64,000 nt of DNA from assembly GCA_033239525.1 (NCBI GenBank), contig BSYO01000011.1, positions 8,275,973-8,339,972 of the forward strand. The letters run 5' to 3'. How positions within the stretch are numbered: position 1 is the stretch's first letter; every line of letters begins with the position of its first letter. Source of the stretch: Nepenthes gracilis. Its lineage: Eukaryota > Streptophyta > Magnoliopsida > Caryophyllales > Nepenthaceae. Under the pieces are notes generated by a model that ran no database searches, was not told the DNA's origin, and worked only from the letters and a program-made list of their open reading frames with translations. Positions 45,259 through 56,650 of the stretch are shown here, piece after piece. Made by a program: the position numbers and the translations under genes.

Positions 45259-47653
45259 TTGTAATGAATTTGAACCAAATAGGTCAAATTAATAAATAAA
45301 TAATTTTTAATTAATAGGAAGATAAATTTTAAACCGGGTGTGATATAACAGACAGACCAAAATGTTTTATCATTAAATAATAAACAATATAAACCGATCC
45401 AAAACTTATCATAGAATCTTATTGGATAACTGTCTAGATAATACAAATATGACATATTCAAAATAGTCGCAATGGAGATAATCAAATAATGATAACAACT
45501 CATCTACATAATAAAATGAATCCAATAAATCCCAATATATAGCCCAAAGGCATTCGGCCAACTCCAAAATCTTTATGATACCCCAAATAAAACGATCCAT
45601 AAATCGATATACAATCCATGCCATCAATCTAAATAAATATGATACTCATTGGATAATACGATGCCACGTTGAATTTTGATCCTGATCTTGCAATATGGCC
45701 CAATCATCTACTTTGAAGGGACAAAATATAAAATATGAGTTTAGAATTCAACAAGTATCATATATGAGCAAACTGATCCAATGAATCAGAGGGAAGGTCA
45801 ATAAATAAATACAAACTAGAAAACAGATATATATTCAAGTCGTTGATACAAAAATCTAATCATCTAATCAAAAAATAAAATCCAATATCCAAATCAAATA
45901 AAATCTAATATCCAAATTCAATAGTAGTTTCATATTCAAATTAAATATAAAATTTAAACAAATGTCTAATTCAAAAAAATAGTCCTCTCAGGACACATAT
46001 ATATATATATATATATAAATAGAAGTGATTCGAATTGATTTTAATATGCAGATGTCCAATCCAAAGTCCAATCCAAGTCTCAATCTAAGGTCTGATTGGC
46101 TCGTAATTTGGGATAGAATCCAATAGTAAGATGATCTAATTACGTGCACATAATTCAAAATAGTATCGTAACAAATAATCTAAAAGTTTGGATCAAAACA
46201 TATATTTAAAATTAATGTACGAGATATACTAAAACCCATATGTGAGCAAAACCATCGAATCTCAAATTCAAGTGCGAAAATCCAAGTCCATATATCTAAA
46301 TCAACGTAGAAATATAAAACATGTACCAAATTTAAATTTTGATTATTTAAAAACCAATTTGAGAAAATGGTTACTCATAATCCGGTAACCTTAAGTCAAA
46401 TTAAATGTAAGTAAGACTAGCATGTTAGGCTACCTATGTACTCTATCTTCCATAGGTAAGATTGATAACTATATTTTACCACCCGTGACTTTAGGTATAA
46501 TTTTTTAAGTTATCAGATATATTAAGATGTCTAAATATATATGAATTTTAATAAATTATTCAGATGGAAATGATCACTACATCTGAACCCTTCCTACCAC
46601 AAAAAGGGATTTTAATAACAAATATTTTCTCATTGAGAGCTAACCAGAATATTTAATAATAAATCCACTATAATGACCACAATCCGATATATGCATGTGA
46701 AAATTCAAAGCCTATGCAAAGTTTTATACTTATTTTTATACAAATATACTAATAAAAAAATATATAGTGTCTAATAATTACCTATTTTTTCAAAAAATCA
46801 TAAAATTATCAAATATTAACAGAAATAGAACAAATACCTCAATCGATCGGTAAAAAGGACATGTGTGTACAAGAAAAATAAGTGGGCTAATTAAAAATAC
46901 ACCCTTGAGTTTAAAACCTTCAAATCTAAATAAAAATACATCAGATGCAAAATGAGACAAAGGATAGGGTTATGGAATACTTGTCTCGATCTTATACTCT
47001 ACAGATCGGAAGAAATGATACTTCAAAGTACCTAAATGGCACTCCTCTCTCTCCTGCTGTGTGTCCTTTCTCTCTCCTCCTACACCGCTTCTCTCTCCTA
47101 CCGTGAGCCGCTTCCCTGCACGTCATCACCTTGCTCGTGAGCTGCCGCTGCCTCTACCTTCTCTCTCGGCTGCCGCCGACCTTCCCGGTGTTCTTTCTCC
47201 TTGCCGAACTTCACCGCTAATCTTCCCTCTCTCTTCTACGCCGCTCAACCACCACCCGCACCGACATCCTTCCTACACAATCTCCTCTCGCCGTGCGCCG
47301 CCGTCGCTCCCTTCTCCCCCTCTTCCCCTCCTCTCTTCCTTCTTCTTCCTCTCCGCAAAACCCTCACTTTCTCTCCTCTCCTCTCTCTCCTGTCTTTTCT
47401 TTTTCCTCGCTTCACTTCTACTTACACCGCCTCTTATTTCATTTTTATTTCTTATTATTATTATTATAATATATATATTTTTTCCTTTTTCATTTTATTT
47501 TATTTCATAGTCTAAATCGGTATTTGGACGCCAACACAATTAATTCTAATATTCTTCAAAATTTTACAATAAAAATTAATCTCTACCATATCCAAATTAT
47601 CAAAAATAATTATTTTATTTAAAATAAATTAAATAGAAATTCGAAATATTATA
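45259..47653 (-). repeat. T2 3' LTR
   Basis: Homologous to 51338-53390 throughout, for example aggtcaaattaataaata and ttaattaatag near its left end. Holds a (TA)n run at 45995-46017 and a CT-rich tract at 47040-47450 on the plus strand. Confidence 0.86.
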
Positions 47654-50600
47654 TTATTCCCTTTTTATAAAATTTTGTCCTTAAAATTTATACACATCGA
47701 TCTTTACCTTAATTATCCAACAATGAGGATATTCTCTCTAACTTCATCTTTGCTCTTCTCAATTCACTTTCTCGATCAAATGATTCATCTAAATTTTGAT
47801 CCTTTCTATTCCAAAATTTGAACTGAAATGTCAATACAAAACAACTTCTCATCGATCAGAATTGTCTCACAGTCGATCACATCCGAAGGATCATTTACAT
47901 ATTTCTTAGAGACACTTTTAGAAATACATGGTTGGCCACATCAAGCCTTAAATCTGATCTCATATCAGCATTATTTTTCTGACAACTTTGAACTCCAATC
48001 AACCAGCCTCTGATAATCTTAATCTTCTCCAACGAATCCTTAATGATATTGAGGTCTACCACGCTTCCGCTGCGCTATTTTAATCGATCATCTATCCACG
48101 AATCCAAGGCCACATCAAATTTTCAACTTGGTACCCAACAACTTATGTAAACTTTTTTCAAAATCTTTGACACCACCTTAGAATCTCCTATTGGCTTTTC
48201 AAAGCACCCGATCTGTTGAATAACATATCTGACCATTACTATGATCACGACCTCATACTTATCCAAACTGTCATGAATATCCACTAGCTATAGCAACTTT
48301 TCTAAATCATCATGAGCAAGGAAAATCGGTCAGCCATCCTTTAACTAAGACTCAACAAAATTTCAATCTTTCCTCAAAATAATACTCCCACCTATGGGAC
48401 TTTCCCTGAGCTGCATCAATAATCAACTTGCCATCAAACTCTCTCCACTTCGCTAGGTAGAGAATATTCGACATTTTCTTCGAACGTGGACCAATCCAAC
48501 TCAACTATAGTTGCTAATAACTTCACTTGCTCGACAAGCATTTATCTAGTCAGCCAAGACTCTGATGAGAGAGTCCTTAAAACTATACCTCCACTTGAAC
48601 ATGCAATGGGAAAACACTTTGTACAGTAGGCTCTTCCAATTCTAGTATCAAAGAAAGGTAATTCCTCCGGCCCACTCTTCCTACTGCCATCCTTGACATA
48701 GCACCTCTGTGAGAAATTTTTCAGACTGTATCGCATGCTAAACCTCCCCTTAGATTTTTCTTCATAATGCGCCCAACCGTGCAAAATTTATACATATCTA
48801 GATCTTTCTTAGGAGTATCACTAAATACTACAAGTCTTTTTGATCTATCAGGGATCGACAAAATCGATGCCGATGGCAATTCATTCTTCAATTTCTGAAA
48901 ACTTTTCTCACAAGAATTACTTCAATTAAATACTGATCCCTTTTATTTTAAGTGCGCCAACGACACCGCAATCATCGAGAAATTCTTAACAACTTTTCCA
49001 TTATAATTAACTAGATCTAAGAAATTTCGCACCCTTGCAACCTTGGTCGGTCTTTTTTGATTTGCCATTACTTTCATCTTTTTCAGATTCTCAAATGCTA
49101 CATTTAGAAACATGCGACCCAAAGTGATGCCTTCTCTAACCATAATTCACCTCATTTTAATTTTGACAAATGACTGTCTTCTCCTCAAAATCTATAGTAG
49201 GCTTTCCAATTAGGCTACATAGTCCTCAAAAATTTTTTTAAAAATTAGAAAATCATTGATAAAACCATCACAATTGACCCAAAGATGGTTAGGAAATTAA
49301 TCAATAATTCTATAAAAGATACTAGAACATTCGATAACCCAAAAAGCATTATCAAAATTTCACAATGGCCATACCTTAACTTGAAAGCTGCATTATGCAC
49401 ATCCTCCCACCTAAACCTCAACTAATAATACCCGGAATACAGCTCGATCTTAGAGAAAACCGAAACTTCTTAAAATGGATCAAACAAATCCTCAATCCAT
49501 GGAAAGTTTTATATATTTGATTTCCAAATAATCCAACCATAAACTCATCGATCCATCTTTCTTCACCAAATCGTTCTCTGACAAATCTTACAATAGCTAC
49601 TTTCTTTCCTTTAATTTAGATGAGACTATTCTATATAGAGTATTCAAAATTAGTACTGATCGTGGCACAACCTTAATAACAACTCAAACTCCTAATCATA
49701 AAGTTGTTTAGGCTAATTCTCTTCCATGATTGAGGAACCAACTCTAAGATCACGAGTTGTCACTGTAAATGCTCTGCATGGAACTGTCTGACTCTTATCT
49801 GGAGTCTGGGATGTGGATGCTTGGAATTCAAGCAATCCTTTGACAAATGGCCTATTTAGCCACAATTGAAGCAGACTTCACTCTGGTGAAAGCAAACTCG
49901 TCCCGCGTGATTCTCCGACAAAATTCACAAACTGGAATTCACAATCTGACTTTCCTTTATCTTATCCTTTGGAGAATAAATGAGTCCACCTTTCGAGCTC
50001 TGACCCTGATGCTCTAATTTCTTCTTGAAAGAATTCTCACAGAGCTACTCTTATTCAATCAACAAAGCTTGGTCTAGCTCCTCCCATAAATCTAGAGTTG
50101 AAATGGCATTGTTTGCTTTCGAATTAAATCTTGAAACCCTCAACTACTATCTAGTTTCAACAAATATTTTAAAATTTTCAACCTCTTCCTGAACATTGTA
50201 TTAGAGACCGAACCTCGAACTCTTCATCCATGAATTCTTCGATGATAAAGAATTTGTGGGGATAATTATCCACCGATCACAAGTAATGAGTAAAAATGGA
50301 CAATCCTCCAGTCTCCCTATTGCTCCTGCTGTATCTTCAAATCCCCTACACAATCTGCATTACCATTGCCAATAAAATTAGACCTGCACTCCTTTGTCCT
50401 TTCTCCTAGAAGAAGTTGTTCACCATCGACTCCATAGTGTCTTTGCTCAAAACGAAGACGGAAGACATTGCAATGCAAACTCCCAATACAACTCTGTTTC
50501 CTGAACAACACATGTATAGGATAAGAACGAGTCTACCTATCTTGTGAAGAGAAACGAGTTGACTTGGCATGAGTTTCTTCATCTTTATCTGCGGCTTCCA

Positions 50601-51337
50601 ATCTTAACATATGTTCATATATATACACTCCTCTTAAGGTAGTTTCAGATAATTGCTCTATCTAAATTGCTCTACCGAACTTAGCTCCTTTAATCTCTTG
50701 GATACTTGATGGGGAAGAACTCCTCTAATATGCTTCTTGAAAGACATTCCAAACTATCTTCTAAGTCCCCTGATCCAAGATAAGACGTTGAAAGTTTCAC
50801 CATTGGCTCACCTGCAATTACTCGACCATCATTTATCACATATTGACCAACACAGGATCTCGAACCATTATAGTCCCCCACAAATATTCTCATTCTTGCC
50901 CTTTATTACCTTCACTCCACCGCTTACCTCTCTGCAGGCCAAAACCTCCTTCTATCCCGTGAGATTTCGGACCGGTTCACTCTATCATTTACCTCTCTGC
51001 TAACTGAAACCTCCTTCTACACTACAAGATTTCGGATCGGTACAACTTGAGGTCACTACTTCTCTTCTAAAATTGCAAAACCCAATAAAACCTCCACATA
51101 TTCATAGAAACCAAACAAAATTCTCCTTGTGCTGCTATATCAATTCATCCATTATGTCACTCGTGCAATTTATCACAATCAAATGATCATTCTTCCGATC
51201 TAAACCCAAACCTCCACAACTCTAATTTTCTACTATCTGCCAGAGGTAATACTTATCACGTCCAAACATTTAATCAATCATTTATTCAAAATGATCCAAA
51301 GTACCTCTCCTTATGATGTTTTCTCTTATACCGTTCT
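47654..51337 (-). pseudogene. T2 gag-pol remnant
   Basis: On the minus strand, in gene order: PBS-like cggtataagag (51333-51323); leader with two 66-bp units (about 51050-50920); gag; a zinc knuckle CFNCG.IGHLSKDC (about 49875-49835); the RT-RNase H junction TKVARVRNFLDLVNYNGKVVK (about 49055-48990); and an integrase tail LRLDVANHVFLKVSLRN (about 47960-47910). The total is shorter than a full gag-pol, and every part has stops. Confidence 0.8.
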
Positions 51338-53390
51338 ATCATGAACCCAAACTAAGTAGGTCAAATTAATAAATAATTAATTTTTAATTAATAGCCAAAT
51401 AAATCTCAAACCGAATGTGACATAACAGATAGACCAAAATGTTCCATCATCAAATAATAAATAATATAAATTGATCTAAAACTCATCATAGGAATTTATT
51501 AAACAACAATCCGGATAATATAAATATGATCTACTCTAAATAGTCACAATGGAGATAACCAAATATTGACAACAACTCATCTATATAATGAAATGAATCT
51601 AACAAATTTCAATATATAACCCAAAGGCCTATATTTGCCCGACTCTAAAATCTCAATGGTAGCCCAAACAAAATCATCCATAAATCTATACACAATCGAT
51701 GCCATTTATCTAAATAAATATGATACTCACTGGAGATTGCAATGCCGTGCCAAATCTCGATCATACTCCTGTAGTATGGCCCAATTCTCTACTTTGAAGG
51801 GATAAAAGATAAAATATGAATTGAGAACTTAACAAGTATCGTATATAAGTAAACGGGTCCAATAAAATAGAGGGAAGGTCAATAAATAAATACCAAATTA
51901 GAAAATAGATATAAATTCAAGTTGTCGATATAAAAATTCAATGATCAAATCCAAAAATAAAATCCAATATTCAAATCCAACAAAATCTAATATCTAAATT
52001 TAATGGTAGTCTCGTACTCAAATCAAATATCAAATCCAAACAAATATACAATCTAAAAAAACAGTCCTCTCGATATATATATATATATAAACAAAAGTGA
52101 TCCAGATTGATTCTAATAATCAGATATCCAATCCAAAGTCCAAATTTAAGGCCTTATCAGCTCGTGATTCGGGGTAAAATCTAATAGCTAGATAATCCAA
52201 TTGTGTACGCAGAAACCGAAATAACATCACAACGAATAGTCTAAAAGTCCAGATCAAAACATATATTTAAATTCAATATACAAGACATACCAAAATCTAT
52301 TCGTGGGCAAAACCAGTGAATCTCAAATTCAAGTCTAAAAACTTAAGTCCAAATATCCAAATCTAGACAGAAATATAAAATATGTACCAATTTGAGTTTA
52401 AATTATTTAAAAACTAATTTAAGAAAATGGTTATTCATGACCCGGTAACGTTATACCAAATCAAATACAGGTAAGGCCAACATGGTAGGCCACATTTGTA
52501 CTTTATCTCCCATAAGTAAGGTTATTTACTATATTTTACCATCTATGACTTTGGGTGTAATTTTTTAAGTTTTCGATATATTAGAAATTTTGAATATATA
52601 TGAATCTTGATAAATCATCCAAATGGGAAGAGTCACTACGTCCAAACCTTTCTTGTTAGCGAAAATAAAATTTTAATAATAAATATCTCTTCTTCAGGAG
52701 TTAGCTAGAATATTCAATAACAAATCTAAATATAGTGATAAGTTATAGGATACTTATCTCGACATTATATTCTACAGATCAGAAAAAGGATACTTCGAAG
52801 TACCCAAATGAAATTCCTCTCTCTCTTGCCATGTGTCCTTTCTCTCTCCTTCGATGCAGCTTCTCTCTCCTACCACGAGCCGCTTCCTTGCACATTGCCT
52901 CCTTGCCTGCAAGCCGCCGTTGCTTTTACCTCCTTTCTCGACCGCCGTCGACCTTCCCAAAATTATTTCTCCTCACTGAGTGCCGCTGCTAACCTTCCCC
53001 CTCTCTCTTCTATGCCACTCAACCACTGCCCATGCCGACATCTTCTTGCATGATCTCCTCTTGCCGTGCACTACTGTCGCTCCCTTCTCTTTTTCCCCTA
53101 CTCTCTTCCTTCTTCTTCCTCTCTTTTCTCTCCTCTCCTCTCTTTTCTTTTTTCCCGCTTCACTTCTACCGACGTTACCTCTTATCTCATTATTTATTAT
53201 TATTATTATTATTATATTTTTTTCCCTCTTTTTCTTTTATTTCATAATCTAAATCAGTGTCCGAGCACTAACACAATTGATCAAAATATTCTTCAAAATT
53301 TTACAATATAAATTAATCTTCATCATATCCAAATTACCCAAAATAATAATTTTATCTAAAATAAATTAAATAGAGATCTGAAATATTACA
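51338..53390 (-). repeat. T2 5' LTR
   Basis: On the minus strand it starts TGTAATATTTCAGATC (53390) and ends near 51338. Partner of 45259-47653. Contains (TA)n at 52071-52089, a CT-rich tract 52800-53160 and an ATT run 53196-53216. Confidence 0.86.
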
Positions 53391-54854
53391 AGTCCAAAGA
53401 TATAGCCAAGAAATAATTTTGGCATTTCATGATTAAAAATCCAATGACCATGTATTCAGGGGAAAGCTCTTTGATCTACATTCATAAAAGTAATTAATGA
53501 TATATGGAGGTGAAAAATTCAGGAGATGTTCATTGAAGAGCAAAGTAGATCATCTTGTTATAAAATTATGGCATAAAATTACAAATTAAAAAACCAAAAT
53601 TAATTAGCAACCCTATAACGTTTGGACTCAATGCTTGGAACTTGAGAACTTAATTGATTCTCAAATTCTTTAACTTTAATGTTGAGATAGCTCTACAATT
53701 TCTAACGTCAAAACAACTAACAAGGAAGTCAGGAATCATTAGAGAAATTGTCCTTCCACAAAGATTGATGCCTTCATTAAACTGGACATCAAGGAATCAA
53801 GTTCCTTTGGTCGAATACTTTTCCTCAGAGATTTCTCAAGCCTTAAGCAATCTGCTTGTGATTCTTCTATTATGCTCACAACCATAGAATTGCATCGTTC
53901 CACTTCAGTGGCTCTATGTTAAAAAGAAATGGCCATATCCTTAGTAGTAGTAGCTTGATCTATAGAATCATGAGCTCTACCAATCCATTCGATTAATTAT
54001 TTCTTTAGAAAGATCGATTTATCATTAAGGAATGATGCTTTGGATTTAGTAGCTATAGTTGTTACTCTAAATCCCCAATAATAGCCAAAATAATATAAGA
54101 GTTAGGCAGGTAAGCAATTTTCTAGTCATGAAAGTACAACCTATACCTTATTTGATTCACTAGATCCTTGGAATATAAAAATAATGAACTAACAATAGAA
54201 AAATAAATAAATAAGTTGAAATTATAGGACTAAAATGTACTTCCTAGGCTGAAAAATCCTCTCTAGCAATGAAATCTGATAAAGATTTAGTAATGACGAG
54301 GTTTGAAGATGATAAATGCCACCAACAAATGAGTGGCAAGAGATGACAAAATAAAAGAATTTCAAAACATGGAGCTCCCTGGGAAGCTTCAAACTCCTTA
54401 CTACTGAAAAAGGGAGATACTGAATGAATCTCAATCTCCTTTATAGTGCTGATATTATTCATATCTACTTTTGAGTCTAATAAAGAAGTCCGAGTAAGTG
54501 AATCCTTCATTGCTAGTCCAACAATAATTGGCACACTTTCACATGTGGAGTCTCCTCAGATAAAATAATTGGGATTCTCTCTTTTCCAAGTAAAATATGT
54601 TTCCTTTGAGGGCTTATGGGAGAAAAAGATGATTGTTGGATTTGAAAAATGTGCAGTTTTCTTTGCGCTCATCTCAACTTTTGCTTTAGTTACTAATCAT
54701 TAAAAATTGCATTGACAACCTTTAATACATCATCATCAGCCATAGAAAGCTTCTAAAGTTGTAAGAGGAACTGATTTAATCTTTTTTCAAACATACTCAA
54801 AATTTGAATTCAATCTCCAAACATGGACTAGTGCTAGTAAGCTCCAAAAGAAAA
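53391..54854 (-). other. Tat 3' internal region with an unrecognised antisense ORF
   Basis: Plus-strand sequence shows no pol. On the minus strand an open stretch 54534-54244 (96 codons from ATG) reads MPIIVGLAMKDSLTRTSLLD, and after it VSPFFSSKEFEASQGAPCFE. It is extended upstream in another frame by AKKTAHFSN-like sequence and downstream by decayed sequence. The protein is not recognised. Tat-lineage elements are known to carry extra antisense ORFs between pol and the 3' LTR, and the position fits. Confidence 0.45.
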
Positions 54855-55639
54855 AATAATCAATCGGCTAATTAGGCTCAAGTCCTAAGAACAAAGTTCT
54901 ACCTTGACCAGAAGGAATCAAAATCAGGACAATAGAGTAACTGAGTGGTTGAAGAGATATGAAAAAGATGGTATTGAAGGTCTGAATGGTTGGATGTCCG
55001 AATGATAAACCAGACAATTAACTAACAAAACACTTAATCATGTCGAAAAGTAATTAATTTAACTAAGGGGTTAGTTTAGTCAAGCGGTTAATTTAACTAA
55101 GGGGTTAATTTAGCCTTATGATTAGATTGAGCAGGTAATTAATATATTTTATAGTTAACCCAATATGAGGATTCCCTAATTAAAAGCCAATAGTTCAACA
55201 TAATCATTGGATAAATTGCCCTAAGAAATTCTTCTACTTAGAAAATTTATAAAAACGGTTAAACTATTTAATTCTCAATTAATATGACCATTTCGATCAT
55301 GGTATATTGTTCCTCATTAAGAAATTATCATTAATTATTAATATGACTATAAATACGTCCACTTTTCTTAAAAATGAGAACAAAATGCCAAAAAGTAAGA
55401 ATAAAGTAAAAACACTATAAATACTTTTACATTCCTCATATTATAGAGCCAAGTTCTCAATCTCTTTCTCTCATTTCCTCATTTTCTTTTCCACTTCTCA
55501 TATTTAAAGAAGAGTTATTAACTTAAATATTAAAAAATATAACAAATAGCAGACCCATATCCTTTAAAGTCTAAATGGAATATTTGAAAATTTAATTCAA
55601 ATTTATTCAAATAACAACTAAAATTTCATGTGTGCATCA
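54855..55639 (+). repeat. Tat element 3' LTR
   Basis: Aligns with 33600-34370 from aaaaataatcaatcggct to the end tgtgtgcatca. The first 60-100 bp of the LTR are not alignable, so the start may lie a little to the left. Confidence 0.8.
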
Positions 55640-55778
55640 AACATTATAAATACTTCTTTACAATATCTATGATTGATCCGCTCAATTGACTTGAAATTGA
55701 CAACAAATGGATTAAAAAACAGTTCATGTAATATTCATAGATCTTATATTAATTTACTAATAGTGAAGAATAATACGA

Positions 55779-56020
55779 CATTGGGGGCGCTTTCCTCTCC
55801 CTTTTAAGTACAATCTTAAGAATAATATTTTATAATATAAATATTATTAAAAATACTTTTAAAAAATTTTAAAATATTAATATTCATTGTACATAAAACT
55901 TAAATATAAAAGAAATTATTAAAAAAAAAAAAAAAAGAACTACTTAAAGAACTTTTTTATTAATAAAATATTACTCATTGAATCTCCTTCCGATGAATGA
56001 AAAAAGCGCCAGAGGCAATG
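55779..56020. mobile_element. putative MITE near the MVD 3' end
   Basis: The left end cattgggggcgctttcctc and the right end, as its complement, cattgcctctggcgcttttt form imperfect inverted repeats around a very AT-rich core with a 16-bp A-run (55921-55936). Target duplication not seen. Confidence 0.45.
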
Positions 56021-56427
56021 CCACACCCGCCCCCTAAGGATGATACTGAATTCATAGAATGTGAGAGCACGCTGAATTGTTGTTATTATTATTATTTTTT
56101 AAAAAGAGCATACAAATATCAAACAGCAAGCACACTTTTTTTATAACAAAAAATTTCAAATCCAAATATGGGGGACAAATATCGCACAGCCCTAAAGAAA
56201 TCGTTGCTTAACGCACAGACGAAATGGAGTGCGTCAACACTGACTGACGATGCTGGAAAACTTAAGGTACAAGAGCCCATCAAAAGATCAGGGGAGAAAA
56301 TAATCGTGATGCCGCCTTGACACAGCACCGCCAGCCTACCCGAATGAAAGGAGGGTCTGCGGCAACAGAATTTCAGCCCGGCACTAAACCGGTCAAATGG
56401 GCAGAGAAGGGTGTGGGGTGGTTGCAG
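56021..56427 (-). other. MVD 3' UTR region
   Basis: Sequence downstream of the MVD stop (56430-56428). No ORF and no clear repeat; the polyadenylation site cannot be fixed. Confidence 0.5.
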
Positions 56428-56650
56428 TCATTTTGGCAGGCCGGTTTCTGGGTTGAGAAGAGCCTGGCTTTCATCAGAAAGCAAAACCGGGCCACGCCCA
56501 GGCCTTGTGCAGATGAAATATGAGACATCACCTCTATACCTCTGGGCAGGAACGTTATCCTTTATTTCTGGAGGGGGAGGCAAAGCTTCGAGGTCCTTGG
56601 CATCTTTAAGCCCAGCATCTTCTAGTATCGATTTATCACCAATAAGAAAA
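56428..56650 (-). CDS. MVD: MVD last exon
   Basis: 223 nt; acceptor ctgtccag. Encodes (S)[14 protein letters not shown] to [18 protein letters not shown] and ETGLPK, then TGA (56430-56428). Confidence 0.95.

Larger units (their letters stand above)
45259..53390 (-). mobile_element. Tekay/Del-like gypsy T2 (minus strand)
   Basis: Paired LTRs of about 2.0-2.4 kb enclose 3.7 kb of degenerate gag-pol, all on the minus strand. Its leader and LTR layout (AAT array, GA tract, tttgaagtatc-type end of the leader) match T1. Target duplication not resolved. Inserted in the Tat element between integrase and 3' LTR. Confidence 0.85.
33538..55639 (+). mobile_element. Ty3/gypsy Tat-lineage element (about 22 kb with two nested guests)
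   Basis: Directly repeated LTRs at 33538-34370 and about 54855-55639 enclose a Tat-type PBS, gag (39960-40500), protease region, RT (41790-42240), RNase H and integrase (43900-44330), all on the plus strand. Guests are T1 (34498-39309) and T2 (45259-53390). Without them it is about 9.2 kb. Flanks gaaat and aacat (3 of 5) may be the worn target duplication. Every coding part has stops. It fills almost the whole space between BASS4 and MVD. Confidence 0.85.

Noticed and set aside
47061..47515. 149-codon plus-strand ORF rich in Ser, Leu, Pro
   Set aside because: Plus-strand shadow of the GA-rich leader in the minus-strand T2 LTR; the homologous stretch at 52735-53311 does not keep the frame.
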